A program made the position numbers and the translations under genes. Below are positions 1-10,835 of a stretch of 64,000 nt of DNA, in pieces. The notes below the pieces were generated by a model that did no database searches, had not been told where the DNA came from, and worked only from the letters and a program-made list of their open reading frames with translations. The stretch lies in the NCBI GenBank assembly GCA_963971575.1, contig OZ020611.1:63707381-63771380 (forward strand), given 5' to 3'. Position 1 is the first letter of the stretch; each line of letters opens with the position of its first letter. Origin of the DNA: Liopterus haemorrhoidalis (taxonomy: Eukaryota > Arthropoda > Insecta > Coleoptera > Dytiscidae).

Positions 1-875
1 AAAGGAGTATTTTCTGCATTTGCGGAGGTATTTGGCACAGGGAAAATATCATATATATATTTTTTAGTGTAGACACGGCAAAATATTAGAAATATTTTGT
101 ATTCATTCAATCTATAAAAATGATTTAAGCCATTCCTGATAAGTAAACTTTTATCCATATCTAATCTATTTATTTACCTTAAATATCAAATGAAAAGATA
201 TGAGCAATACTAAAAACTTTTCAGAATACTTTCCATAAAGGAAAATTTATGAAATATTTGTGATAATCTAATAAATACAAAGTAAATATTTTCAATGTAC
301 GAAACGGAAACTTATTCAACTACTTACAATATTTGGTAAATATATGTAGACATTCTCCATAAAAATCAGATGTATTGTGGTACTTACCTGCAAAAGAAAA
401 AAATATATGTTAGTACAAAATATATAAGTAGCATGCAATACATACATATTCAATATAAAACAATAACTTTTTTCTGAGAGCAATGTTAGATATCTTTAGA
501 GCAAGGTATTGATTTGCTGTTTTTCATTTTAATTTCAAATTAAAATTTAGCATTTTTGCAATTGGTTTTATCAGATTTTGAATTAAAATGATACTTTTTG
601 TTTGCATACAACAAAACAGTAACTTTTTAAACCGGGAAATATTTCCAAGAAACACATATTGATACATTTTTTTCTTCTAAAATTATACCTGTAAGTTATT
701 AATAATTAATTATTTTATGACCAGCATTGTGCCGGGTGATCAATATTGATTGTCTTGGCCGCTCCATCGTAATATTTTTTTGTCCGCTAACCAATTATGG
801 TGAAGTTGACTAAACCCATAGACGTGCGTGGTACATACGTATGTAGATTTAGACTTTTTATTTAAAATATTATTC
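1..875. other. AT-rich stretch without recognised gene
   Basis: AT-rich DNA with frequent stops in all frames. A 71-codon minus-strand open frame at 740-955 has no recognisable motif and overlaps the inverted repeat that follows. I see no transposon end or RNA gene here. Confidence 0.6.
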
Positions 876-883
876 AATATACA

Positions 884-1078
884 TGTTACGGCCAATGATC
901 GAATGGCGGGCAATGTTAACAACAACCGGCCAATGACAGGCATAAAAATAAACAAACTCCTTTAAGCTTATTTCGAGTCTTTCGGCTTCTGCGGGCCTAG
1001 ATTTTTACTAACTAAACCTAATCTGTCATTGACCGGTCGTTGTTAACACTGCCCGCATTAGGTCAATGGCCGTAACAT
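884..1078. repeat. MITE-like element with 56-bp inverted arms
   Basis: Positions 884-939 and 1023-1078 are reverse complements over 56 bp with about eight mismatches. Both arms begin TGTTACGGCCA and run inward to CAATGACAG, leaving an 83-bp centre. There is no coding capacity. The layout is that of a non-autonomous DNA transposon or foldback element. I cannot assign a superfamily because no clear target duplication flanks the arms. A transcript would fold into a long hairpin. Confidence 0.75.
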
Positions 1079-1217
1079 ACACACTTGAAAAAGTCGGGAG
1101 CACAATTTTTATTATAATTGTTGATAACTAGAGATGCAGATAACTAAATACTGATATTAAACTAAATAGTACTATAATTTTTAAAACTATTAAATTCAAG
1201 AGGAAACTTTAAATGTA

Positions 1218-1422
1218 CAGTAGTACCTCGGGTTACGAACTTAATTCGTTCTTTGACTCCGTTCGCGAGCCGAAATGTTCGCGAACCAAAACAATTTTTC
1301 CCATTGAAATTAATGTAAATACATATAATCCGTTCGCCCGGCCTCAGAAACATGTTTTTGTTGACTTTTTTATGGATTTATGTGTGACAAAAATATATAA
1401 CGTTAAACATACAGTACTATAA
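1218..1422. mobile_element. Pogo/Tigger-like transposon end (fragment)
   Basis: A TA dinucleotide at 1216-1217 is followed by CAGTAGTACCTCGGGTTACG. This resembles the terminal inverted repeat of pogo/Tigger-type elements, which begin CAGT and contain CCTCGG. The next ~100 bp repeat the CGAAC/GTTCG theme. No matching inverted end is found downstream, so this is one end only, probably truncated by deletion. The overlapping short open frames on both strands are not convincing genes. Confidence 0.5.
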
Positions 1423-3338
1423 CTTCACCTTTTTAGTTGATAGTTACTGGCACAGGTACATAGATGGTAGAGGAGGAGGAAGAGGAAGACTACTCCTTCG
1501 AAGGAGAGTCCCATTCTATAATAAGGTCGGGCAACTGTGTAGGTATTTCTGGTGTTTTTTTCTAGAAAAATTCCCTAAAAGCATAAATCATCAGAACACT
1601 GTATATAATTATCGTACGGCAATCTGGTTTTTCACCGTGTTCAGAAAACCTTTCCGCAGGCTCGAGCCTTTTTTATGCCATTAAATTTCATATTTTTTTT
1701 TAAATATACTAAAAAACACTTGTGCATGTGCATTGTGGATAGAGCATTTACATTTATTTAAATTAAAAATTCATCTATAAAATTAGCGTTCTCACAACGG
1801 GAAAGGGGTCCCACATTAGACTGGAGGTTACCTTCAGAAGGGGTGACGAATCTCTTTGGAATCACGTGCAAAATAATATAAACTTTACGTATATAATATA
1901 GTGATGGCGTGCCAATCTTCTTCTCTTGTCTCATCCGTCTTCGCATTCCGAAATAGTTCTATGGATGTATCGTCAAACCACTTCCTAAGGTTAACGATGG
2001 ATGATTACCTATCCTTCGTCCTTCAGGGCCTCTTCTTGGTTAGTTACAAATTTTTACACTCAAAAATGAAGGCTATTCGCGCGTTCAGAACTCTTCCTTC
2101 TTCAACCTTTACTTATGTGCTATTCTGTAAAATATGGTATTTATACTCATTCCTTTTCTTTAAGGTTGGCAACCTTCTCTGGATAATTTCAACGGTGGGT
2201 AAGATGATATTCACCAAAATATCAATTTAGTTTTGTTTATTCGAGATCCGAGATATTTATAATTATAAATAGTAACTTTGTCGAATGTGACAAATAAAAA
2301 TAGACGTCAATGTTACAAATCAGCACAGAAGTCATTTCCATTTTTCACTAGAATAAATAAGATGAGTCACACGTAAGAGTATCGTAGCAATATATTGTTA
2401 TTAAGACTTTGACGTAAGCACTTCTGCAAATAATTGAATTTAATTCTTGTTTGTACAGAGATGTGCTGTGACATGAAGTCTAGGCCACGTATCTCCAGAG
2501 ATGCAAATTATCTCATTTCACATTTACTACAGTACACATTATTTATTGTCTATTCTATCACCTCATTTCCTCCTCTAATATTTGTTTTTACCCTGTACTG
2601 CATCCTTCCAGAATTCCTATAAGTGGCTGGTTAAAAACATTTAAAGAAGTAATTTCAATTATTTTAGTTCTTTTTAGTTAACACAGATTATTTTTTTAAT
2701 ATTAAACAAAAACGATGGGGGTGGGGTCTGTGCAAAGTTTTTAAGTAGTCGGCAGAAAATGTATAGAACTATGTAACAATAGAAATCTATGATCACTAGT
2801 TTTTAAAATTTAGTATTTTTGACACATTTGTAGCCTTTTAAAAAGTATTGTTCTTTATTTTATCATGTTTCAAATTTTTATCGTTTTATGCTGCTACTCA
2901 GAATACGTATTGGCGAGCTAAAATTGATCTATTTTACCCTGAAAGAAATGGGAACGCTCCATTTTTAAAGGAGCTAAAAATGTATTCAACCGAAATATCC
3001 AAATTAATTATTTGAATGTTATTTATCCCTAGCTCCCATCCAAGTATCACAAATTTCCCTTTATCGCCTTGGTTCAATTTTTGATCCATGCCCCGAGGGA
3101 ATACCCGCATCTGTTTACTATCGCTGTTCAAATTGGCTGCCTTTTGTTACTATATATTTGTGTGCAATATGATTTACCACAACGGTAAATATTGAAATGA
3201 ATCAACGATATCGATTTCGAATAGACTCCTACATGCGAATACACAAATTAATATGTCAACAGCAGAAGTCTCATTATAAACACTTAAGTTTACTTTAATT
3301 TTCCGATTTTTATTATTAATATTATTAGTCATAAAAAT
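1423..3338. other. No recognised feature
   Basis: AT-rich sequence. The 109-codon plus-strand open frame at 1901-2230 is Ser/Phe/Leu rich and contains no domain I recognise; it is probably fortuitous. A short GA-rich run and a 14-bp palindrome (CTCCTTCGAAGGAG, near 1493) are the only local structures seen. Confidence 0.55.
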
Positions 3339-3883
3339 ATTTCCTACCTACCCCCCAACAAAACCTACATAAGACAGATCATCAAGACGAAACTCCACAC
3401 GAGCAGACTGACTAAGTGGCGCGAAACTACCAACAACAAACTACGAACAGTTAAGGACGACATACAAAAGTGGAACTCAGGCACTAACAGACGAGAACAA
3501 GTAATAATGACAAGACTCAGAATCGGACACACCAGACACACACACGAACACCTCATGGCAAGACTAGACAACAAACTATGTGAGACATGCAACGAACAAC
3601 TCACCGTCAACCACATACTAATTAACTGCCAACTCTACACCAACTTACGTACAAACTACAATTTACAACAAGACCTTAAAGACAACTTAAGACTAGACTC
3701 AACAATGACTAATAACGTACTCAACTTCTTACAGGCAACCAATATTCGGCATCTAATATAAGTTTAAAATTAATAATGTATCAATAAACTAATTATGTAT
3801 CAAGCTTATCAAGCATAGTAATTTCAGACACTAATAGCCAAGCAGCTGAAGTGTCTTAAAATAAATAATTTAAAAAAAATATA
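3339..3883 (+). pseudogene. C-terminal tail of a Jockey/I-type non-LTR retrotransposon ORF2
   Basis: An open frame runs to a TAA at 3759-3761. It ends with the zinc-knuckle-like tail found after RNase H in insect Jockey/I-group elements: TRLRIGHTRHTHEHL, then LCETCNEQLTVNHILINC. The upstream part (RLTKWRETTNNKL) matches the usual linker rich in W, R and K. Reverse transcriptase and endonuclease are absent, as expected for a 5'-truncated insertion. A ~120-bp 3' untranslated segment follows and ends in an A-rich stretch near 3870-3883. In a full-length element this protein would carry out target-primed reverse transcription; this fragment cannot. A second tail of the same type, in the opposite orientation, lies at 48060-48775. 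Confidence 0.8.
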
Positions 3884-4179
3884 TATATATTTCCCCACTT
3901 TTCCATCGGCACAGCAGAATTACATGATTTATCCCACGAGAATAATAGCTGGTGTTCATTACAAAGACGTCTCCATTTTGGTTAAATTTTTACGAAGGAG
4001 AACATAGTCTCATGGTGCACGATCTGGACTATACCAAAGAGGTTATGTTATTACGGAGGACAGTAGTTATAACTCTAAATTTTCCAAAAAATCTCATTGT
4101 TATTTTTAATTATGTGGTACCTAAAGCATACAAATCTTTCTAAAATTCAATTTACCATGCAGAATTATATAAAGCTGGT

Positions 4180-4362
4180 GCATTTACCTTGTGGGTTTCC
4201 TATATCTGCCCGTATGTTTTATGGCAACTTTTTTAATTATTTTTTTTACAACAGCTATATTTTCCGGAACTGTCTCTTCTTCAGGTCGCCCAGAACGTGA
4301 TCATATGATCCAAAATCACCATTTTGGACATATTTATACCACCGCTCAATAGTCCTTTAGAC
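4180..4362 (-). pseudogene. Mariner-like transposase fragment 1 (second helix-turn-helix region)
   Basis: Read on the minus strand, the sequence gives TIERWYKYVQNGDF followed, after a frame change, by RSGRPEEE and then VPENIAVVKK. This is the D-x-RSGRP linker typical of the DNA-binding half of mariner transposases. It is cut at 4362 by the hAT element at 4363-5021 and resumes with related sequence at 5030. Frameshifts and missing catalytic parts make it non-functional. A second, more intact copy of the same segment sits at 5160-5323. Confidence 0.65.
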
Positions 4363-5021
4363 CACCAGTCCCCAACCTTTTTGCTTTCACGTACCCCTTG
4401 ATTAGACTTTTCATTTATATACTTTTATTATTATTATTATTATTTATATTAGCAAAGATCAAAACAAATAAAAACAGCCTTAAAATAATTGTTACCCACA
4501 TTAACTTATGCTGAAAGTAGAATAATTATTTGAAAAATTTTAAATAGCAATTATTCATCTTGATATGAGAGTCTACCATCGTGGTTTTTAATAATATTAA
4601 TGCGACCCTTGAGCTTGTTTCATGGATCCGAGTATTTTTTAAATCAGGTTCAAATGAAAACAGATATAACCTGAAATCAGGAGCTGCGTCAAGCTTATTG
4701 CGATATTTATTCTTAATGTACGCAAATAAAAAAATAATATAAGACGAGAATGTTCTTTCGACTAGTTCTGTATTCGTGAAAGGTAATAAATATTTTATTG
4801 CTTTGGCACTGAGTTCTTGGTATTCTTTTTCACTACTGCCCAGAAGCCAATCAGATTTCTTTTTTTGATATCAGATTCAAAAGAAGAATCAGTCGACAGT
4901 TTAACGTAAGTATCTGTAAGACTCTGATGTATTTCGCCATTATCTATATTATTTTCGGGTACCACCAACCGGTCCTCCACATACACACAGGGGTACGCGT
5001 ACACCAGGTTTGGAACCGCTG
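4363..5021 (-). mobile_element. hAT transposon, deleted, with 8-bp target duplication
   Basis: The ends form degenerate inverted repeats (CACCAGTCCCCAACC at left; reverse complement of the right end CAGCGGTTCCAAACC). They are flanked by a perfect 8-bp duplication CTTTAGAC at 4355-4362 and 5022-5029. Size is 659 bp against 2.5-4 kb for an autonomous hAT, so most of the element is deleted. The remaining coding part is listed separately. It is inserted in a mariner-like relic. Confidence 0.88.
4575..4995 (-). pseudogene. hAT transposase C-terminus (ZBED5/SCAND3-like dimerisation domain)
   Basis: The minus strand gives FWAVVK, then after a frame change EYQELSAKAIKYLLPF, then ERTFSSY, then IKNKYRNKLDAAPDFRLYL. 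This order (W of the hATC motif, LPF, S/T-F-S, IK-KYRNKL, D-RL-L) is the C-terminal dimerisation block of hAT transposases related to ZBED5/SCAND3-type domesticated genes. Frame changes and loss of the N-terminal zinc finger and most of the RNase-H-like catalytic core show it is inactive. It lies inside the hAT element at 4363-5021. Confidence 0.75.
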
Positions 5022-5028
5022 CTTTAGA

Positions 5029-5380
5029 CAATCATCATGGAATATACCAAACATTTATTCATAGCACTCTCTAATTGCTAAACTAAGTTTAAAATTATAC
5101 AGAATGTATGCCCGATAATTTCTATTCGACATGGACATTTCTTCAAATTTATTAAAATCATGAGGGTTTCCTTTATTTGTCTGTATTTTATATGGGTATT
5201 TTTGGTCACTTTTTTAACAGCAGCTTCATTTTCCGGAATTACAATTTCCCCAGGTCGCCCAGAACGTGGATCTTCTTCTATTTCAAAATTATCCACCATG
5301 TTGAAAATTATACCACCATTCAATTCGCGACTGCAAATAACAGTGAGACGCCTGGTGGTGACTGGCTAAATTAAACAGAA
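5029..5380 (-). pseudogene. Mariner-like transposase fragment 2
   Basis: An 81-codon open frame (5078-5323) contains FNMVDNFEIEEDPRSGRPGE followed by VIPENEAAVKKVTKN and a second helix-turn-helix (RQIKETLMI). This is the linker and second HTH of a mariner DNA-binding domain. No catalytic aspartates are present. It repeats the sequence of fragment 1, so the locus holds a partial duplication. Inference: the duplication arose by local rearrangement or a second insertion. Confidence 0.65.
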
Positions 5381-5601
5381 GCGTATATTTGGATAATATT
5401 TGTAGCGTGTTGTGCTGCAGTTTATGTGAATTAAGAAGTATTTTAAAATATAGTGACTTAAATACAATGCTTTTTTGCTGAAATATTGTTTGAACAGATA
5501 AATATTAAGAAAAAACTTCTGACATATACGCTTCTCGGCCGCCATTAGCTGTTGTACGCAGCGCCGCCAACGTTAGTTTCAGTCGCGAATAGTCAGAATG
5601 G

Positions 5602-5720
5602 ACAGTCATCATGGAATATATCAAATATTTCTTAATAGCAATCTTTATTTGTTAAACTATTTTTGAAATTATACAAATTTATAGTCCAATAATCTCGTTG
5701 CAACATTGACAGCATTTTTT
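5602..5720. repeat. Direct repeat of 5028-5150
   Basis: The segment beginning TCATCATGGAATATA repeats the ~120 bp that follow the hAT element at 5028-5150, in the same orientation, with roughly 75-80% identity by eye. With the duplicated RSGRP segments at 4180-4362 and 5160-5323 it suggests a unit of several hundred bp present about twice. The intervening 5380-5600 contains no recognised gene. Confidence 0.6.
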
Positions 5721-5724
5721 CAAC

Positions 5725-6610
5725 TGTATTAAACAAAATTTCAACATAGACTGAAAAAAAAAAAAAAATAAATAAAATTGTGGCTGTGTTAATATGAGAA
5801 TCTTCTTTAAATTAGTACAAACTCTATATCACTGTATATATTTATGTTAGAGCACGACAAACAATTTCTAGTGCCCTACTTATGATGTATATCCTTATAT
5901 TAAATTTTGCAATAAAGGTTTCGTAAAATTAAGGATTTTTGCTTTAACTCCAGGACCACAAAATGCCTATTAGCTTCAGGCCCCTGAAAGTCTAGATCCG
6001 CCACTGGCTCAACTGGGAAAGCGCGATTAGTCAATAGATGCTGCAAATTCGAACTATCTAATGAATAAGCGATAAGAATTTTGAAGATCATTAAACGGAG
6101 ATAAAACTTAGAAAAGTTATTTTATTATGGGTATTTTTGAAGGGATTGTTCTGATATAAAAGGTTCAATATTCGTGATTGTAATTTGATAATAGAAGTGC
6201 ATGTTAGAAGCGAGTGAAATGTGGGCGGGTCATTTATACGTTATTGCCGAGTTTACGTGCATAAGGCGTCGCTGTCTGAATATTTTATATCTTTTCAATG
6301 TTAAATATGCAAAGAGTTGTTTGCGTTACCGACTTATCACAATCACAATGATTTCTGTCTTTTCTATTGAAAATGTTTTATTCTTCTTGCTGTCAACAAT
6401 AACTTTTATTTTGAAACTGTATTGCGTATTTAACATATAAATCGCTTATCTTACTTTTAGAAAACGACGTTTTAAATTTATTCGCGTCAATTGAAAAAGA
6501 GAAAATACTACGAAAAATACATATACCGAATGTTTAAGATCAGAATAAAAAAATTTAAAAATCATTAAACACAGGTGTAAATTTTAAAAAATTTACTTTT
6601 TAGTAGAAAA
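5725..6610. other. No recognised feature
   Basis: AT-rich sequence with an A-run near 5754-5770 and a 79-codon open frame at 6201-6440 that shows no known domain. Nothing else is supported. Confidence 0.55.
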
Positions 6611-6614
6611 ATTA

Positions 6615-7145
6615 GCATACATATGCGGATTTTATTTGTCGAAATTATGTCGTCCAGATCAGTGTTTCTCAACCAAAAACGCACCGCGTACCAGTATAAT
6701 ATATAATTTTCTAACGCGGACCACTAATAATAATTATTGGTTCATTTTTTGCAAAAAAACAAATATATTTTATTTGTAGAAAATCACAGAAAGTTTACAG
6801 AAAATAAACAAAATATAAATTATTTACATAATTTTTTTTTTTTTTACCTGCAAAAAACATATATTAATACTTTTGCGGACCACTAAAATTTTTCTGGAGA
6901 ACACTGATAGTCCGCGGACCACCTGTTGAGAAACACTGGTCCAGATGTGTTTCATCTTGTTTGACAGGGCGGCGAAAACAGACATCGTAGCTGTACGCCG
7001 AAAATTTTGACTAACTAACTCTTGGCAGCGCTTTTGCAACCGAGCCGTTAGATTCTGAACTACACTCTGGCACATTTCTACAGGAAATTTATTAATATCG
7101 ACAGATACATATATCTCGTAACAGGGCAGTCTATATGTTGCGCAA
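6615..7145 (-). pseudogene. DD41D/mariner-type transposase C-terminus, interrupted
   Basis: The minus strand reads DINKFPVEMCQSVVQNLTAR, then after frame changes DETHLDDIIST. This resembles the C-terminal tail of Tc1/mariner-superfamily transposases (PVEMCQ-V-ENF-R, then GGHL-DIIF). The two halves are separated by the hAT MITE at 6660-6938; with it removed the HLDD and IIS codons become contiguous. No catalytic triad remains. Assignment to the DD41D branch rests only on similarity to the better copy at 38313-39390 and is tentative. Confidence 0.5.
6660..6938. mobile_element. hAT MITE, 279 bp, perfect 8-bp target duplication
   Basis: Terminal repeats CAGTGTTTCTCAACC (left) and its reverse complement at the right end, with inner GGTCCGCGG motifs, are characteristic of hAT non-autonomous elements. 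GTCCAGAT occurs immediately outside both ends (6652-6659 and 6939-6946). The interior is A/T rich and non-coding. Perfect duplications imply a comparatively recent insertion. Confidence 0.93.
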
Positions 7146-7149
7146 AGGG

Positions 7150-7657
7150 AGAGCACTATGACAGACAGTGACAGATACTTAAAACAATCAAAAAACAAGT
7201 ATCAGTTCACATTCAAAATTTGTACTACTATATTATATCTAGTATGAGGTCCACAAACTTACATACCACCCATCACAGTTTAACATTAAAACTGTAGAAA
7301 CGTAGCTGCTTGCTTTCGTATGTGAGAAATCCACTTGACGATCACTTTATCTACTTGATCATTGGCCAGAGTTTCGGGCTCCTGCGCTCTTCCCCAACTC
7401 ATGCTATTTCAAGTAGTATTGTAAACAACATCCCACATGCTACGTAGTAATAGAGAGACGTTCTCCCGTCAAATAGAATAATACAAAATGTCAGCATATG
7501 TTTATGCACTTGACTGTAGATGTGTGTACGAAAGAATGCCATTTGTCAAAGCTTAGAATCACCATAACTAACATCACGCGCAGAGTACACACCCTGTCAC
7601 GACATTAATGTCGAACTGTATCATCTTGTAACTGTTAAATATTAGCTAGTATAGTCT
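7150..7657. other. No recognised feature
   Basis: Includes the upstream part of the 124-codon minus-strand open frame at 6824-7198, whose recognisable portion is described above. The remainder shows no transposon end or motif. Confidence 0.5.
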
Positions 7658-7665
7658 AGTCTCTC

Positions 7666-7838
7666 CAGGGCTCGAAATATACCCGAGCAAACTAGAACGA
7701 TTTTCCGGTTTGTGAAATTATGGAAAATATTGTTCCGATTAATGAAATTATTAAAAATATTGTTGTACTGTTTGGTCGCACTAATTATGAAGTGGCGAAA
7801 AATATTCAGGTTCATGAAATTTTCTTATTCGAGCCCTG
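7666..7838. mobile_element. hAT MITE, 173 bp
   Basis: Begins CAGGGCTCGAA and ends with its reverse complement TTCGAGCCCTG. Flanking octamers AGTCTCTC (7658-7665) and AGTGTCTC (7839-7846) match at 7 of 8 positions, the size expected for hAT insertion. The interior repeats GAAATTAT/AAAATATTG motifs and is non-coding. CAGGGCTCG also occurs at 47387 without a partner that I could find. Confidence 0.85.
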
Positions 7839-7846
7839 AGTGTCTC

Positions 7847-8702
7847 CCACCCAAGATTTTACCAAATTAACACTAGGTGCGACCAATGGTTTCTTACCTA
7901 CTGACAAATCCGCATTACAAGACTCTACAGACACCAAACTATTTTAGGCAAGCGTGTTTATGCTTGTCCGTTAGATTTTGCAAACATAGACAACATTTAT
8001 TTAGTACTTAACTGCTTAATTGCTCAGGGGTATTCAAAACTATTTAATTTTACTTTGTAAGTGACGCGTAATAAAACTTGGAATATATAAATTATTGCAA
8101 TATCTCCAACATTTCTTTCAAATTTCAAATTTAAATCAAACTTGTGAATTTGCTGCAGACGGGTTGCGCCCGGGATTGGTTTATGTTTTCTACAAATCAC
8201 TATCCAGTTTTATTAGTTATGATTTTATTGTATAATTTAACTGTATAATCAGTTATTGTTATATGTAATAACAATTGAATTATTATATTCAGTTATTTTC
8301 AATTGATATTATGAAATAATTAATAACAAAACTGCAATAAATTGCAAAGTTATTTCGTACCGCTGATGGCTTTTATTAAAATTTTATTTCTTCTTCTTCT
8401 TCTTTGGGCACTATCAGTCAGGTTGACTTTTGGCCTCACTCACATTAGTCCTCCATCTTGACTAAAAATAATTATAAGTTTTTTTAAATTTTTATTTATA
8501 AAATTTAAATATGAAACAAATATCATAGAAATTAAATTTTTTTTAATTTAATTTTTATTGTTCAAAGTGAAATTAAATTATTTTCAATACCCCTTACGTC
8601 TATGTTAGTTAAATACAAAATAAATGTATCCAATGATTGCTCTAAAGATGCACTATTAACATAATTCCACAGTTCACATAATTCTTGAATAGCTAATCAA
8701 CA
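7847..8702. other. AT-rich sequence with a short CTT-linked repeat
   Basis: Mostly AT-rich with no gene. At 8388-8426 a (CTT)n run is followed by CACTATCAGTCAGGTTGAC. The same combination occurs inverted at 54650-54700 (GTCAACCTGACTGACACTAT then an AGAAG run), so this is a dispersed repeat end of unknown type. Confidence 0.55.
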
Positions 8703-9221
8703 ACCTCATACACAAAAAATTGATGTGAAGTGTGAATTTTCACACATTTCAGGGTTTCGCAGGTATATAATAAGTGAAGGCGGCATGCTGAGTGTGTAGG
8801 ACAAATTTTGCTTTGTAGTAACCACGGCAAAATGAACGATCTTTTTAAAATAATTTATCGTCTGTTAATCTCAGAGCTTTAAAAACAAATTTTATGTTAA
8901 AATTTTTTTTGTTAATTTTAATTCGAATACCTAATATCATTATTTAGGTTTCTAAATAAGTGCAGTATTTTTTTTATATAACAAGGTTCATTAAGATTTT
9001 GAAAATTGAGCCTATGGCTTTCATTGGTTGTCTTAAATCATACGCTCCGCCCCTCTGGCTTCGTATAAATGACACATAGAATGAAAATATAATTTCAATT
9101 GGTTATTAAATTTACGCTCTTGAAAATTAAATTCAAAATGTGCTAAAATATAACTAGAATTTTAACAAATTAATTTAAACAAAATAAATATGAAAAAAAA
9201 AAACACAAAATAAAACTGACT

Positions 9222-9300
9222 CCACAAGCCAGGAACGAACCTGTGTAGTGAATAACGATCCTGTGTAGTTGTCGCGCAACTGAGCCACTAGACCACCAAA
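9222..9300 (-). repeat. tRNA-like SINE module inside copy A
   Basis: On the minus strand, TGGCTCAGTTGC (A-box-like) is followed about 45 bp later by GGTTCGTTCC (B-box-like), the spacing of an internal RNA polymerase III promoter. An A/T-rich tract follows. Stems do not pair well enough for a functional tRNA. It occupies the same place as the related but different module in copy B (31510-31590). Confidence 0.6.
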
Positions 9301-9779
9301 CGCTTATCAACTTAGTGTGTTATAAGAGTATAACATGCATGCATCGTCAACCAAAAAACACAAAAAATGTGTTATTTTCCGAAAACATAATCTGATCAAA
9401 AATTCCTGTTGTACTATTCCGGTTCACACCAATATACATTACTTAGAATTTTTTCACATTTTTAGTTTAAACCATCTGGGCTACAGGGTGTGGGACAAAA
9501 TTTTTTTGCACAATTTTGGCAAAAATCGCCTCAAAATAATTTATTTTGCAAAAATAAAATTTTGATCGTTAATCCACGTACTAAGGGCTTTCATTTGATA
9601 CCCTACTCAGAATTTTAAAAAAATATATTTTTTTTCGATGAGCACATATTTGTTTATATTTTTAGGGGGATATGTTTTTTAGATGTTTTAGTATTTTTCC
9701 TATGTGCGGGTCAAAAAGTTGTACAAGCATGCCAAATTTCAACTCTCTAGGTTTAGCCGTTTGGCTACAATTTTTACCG

Positions 9780-9809
9780 AACAGACAGACAGACAGACAG
9801 ACAGACAGA
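9780..9809 (+). repeat. (CAGA)n microsatellite
   Basis: About seven CAGA units. Copies B, C and D of the dispersed family have shorter or degenerate versions at the same position, so the microsatellite grew from a seed within the element. Confidence 0.9.
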
Positions 9810-9869
9810 CGACAAAATGACGGTATAAGGGTTTTTTGGTCATACCTACAAAACTCTGAAAAGCGTTTG

Positions 9870-10685
9870 CGCGATTTACCGTACTCCCAGACGATTTTAG
9901 TGTCAGTAGAATCTTGTATCCGCATTCATCTCTCATAGAAAGCCGGAAGTATTGGTTCAGAAAGTTATACAAATTTAAAAAGTGAATTCAATTGTGAGAC
10001 ATAATTGTAATAAAGGGTATTACAATGTTACATTCTAAGGTCAAAATGTAATGATTAGTCACAGTATTAAAAGTTATTGACAATCACTATGAATAACTTT
10101 TTTCGATGATTAACTACATTTGTTCTGCGAAAGACTGAAAGGTGAGAGCGAAAGGAAATACCATAAGATATTTCTGGTAATTTATAAGTAAAATTCTGAA
10201 TAAATTAATTAGATCAACCTTGGAATTTTAGGATTTCGTATGTATAACCATGAAACTCTTACCGCCATGAAACATTACCGTCCCAAGTGCTTGTTGGTAG
10301 AGTAAACTCCAGGACCGCGCCACTTGGTGGAGCACGTGGTGCTATTGCACCACAGCGGCAAGTTTGAAGGGGCGGTACGTTTTCATAACTGTTTCCTTGT
10401 AATTTTTATATCAAAATTAAAAAGAAATAAAACCATGTGCTCTTTAATTATAAAATAAAAGAGAAATCCATATAAACCACATAAATAATGATATACATCT
10501 ACATCGATTCTAATAACGGCTTATAATGCACGTGTTCATTGTGTTGACAATATATTTTGAATTTATTAAAAATATTCAGGATCAATTTGATCTGTTACAA
10601 ATACTACGATTTTTTTTACATCGATGCAGGCTAATCACCGATGCCAGGGGGCGAGCTCCTACACCAGCGGGCGAGGATGAGAGGT
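9870..10685. other. No recognised feature
   Basis: AT-rich sequence with one GC-richer patch at 10265-10375 (GCGCCACTTGGTGGAGCACG). No motif or repeat end is assigned. Confidence 0.5.
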
Positions 10686-10699
10686 GAATGATTGTGAAA

Positions 10700-10835
10700 A
10701 TGGCAGTAATGTAAACATATTATTCTCGCCGGAATAATATCACCAACAGAGGAACATCGAACCAGCAACTCCAGACTGTTTTGACCAGTCCAAACTGCAC
10801 GAATTAACGAGCTCGACCACTAACCCAGGCAGACT
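10700..10835 (-). repeat. tRNA-derived SINE relic
   Basis: The minus strand contains TAGTGGTCGAGCTCGTTA (A-box-like), then CAGTTTGGACTGGTCAAAA, then GCTGGTTCGATGTTCC (B-box-like). A diverged second copy lies at 46405-46515, sharing the CAGTTTGGACTGGT core and GGTTCAATTCTC and ending in an A-run. Both are non-coding, with the layout of a SINE transcribed by RNA polymerase III and mobilised by a LINE. Confidence 0.6.

Larger units (their letters stand above)
8703..9865 (+). repeat. Unclassified ~1-kb dispersed family, copy A
   Basis: Starts near TTGATGTGAAGTGTGAATTT, whose GTGTGAA/TTCACAC halves can form a small hairpin, followed by CAGGGTTTCGCAGGTAT. Ends at GGTCATACCTACAAAACTCT. The inner ends are inverted relatives (AGGGTTT-G-AGGTAT). 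Copy B (31155-32125) matches it closely over most of its length, and C (40194-41578, inverted) and D (58945-59985) share the ends and the 3' half but a different middle. It includes an antisense tRNA-like segment and a CAGA microsatellite. No protein-coding potential is seen; open frames at 9662-9972 are produced by the repeat and microsatellite. The class is unknown. Confidence 0.8.

Noticed and set aside
1901..2230. 109-codon open frame as a possible host gene
   Set aside because: No domain, no codon or splice evidence; comparable frames occur throughout the AT-rich DNA.
9662..9972. Three overlapping open frames on both strands
   Set aside because: Produced by the CAGA microsatellite and the conserved end of the dispersed repeat; the same frames appear in copy B at 31986-32203.
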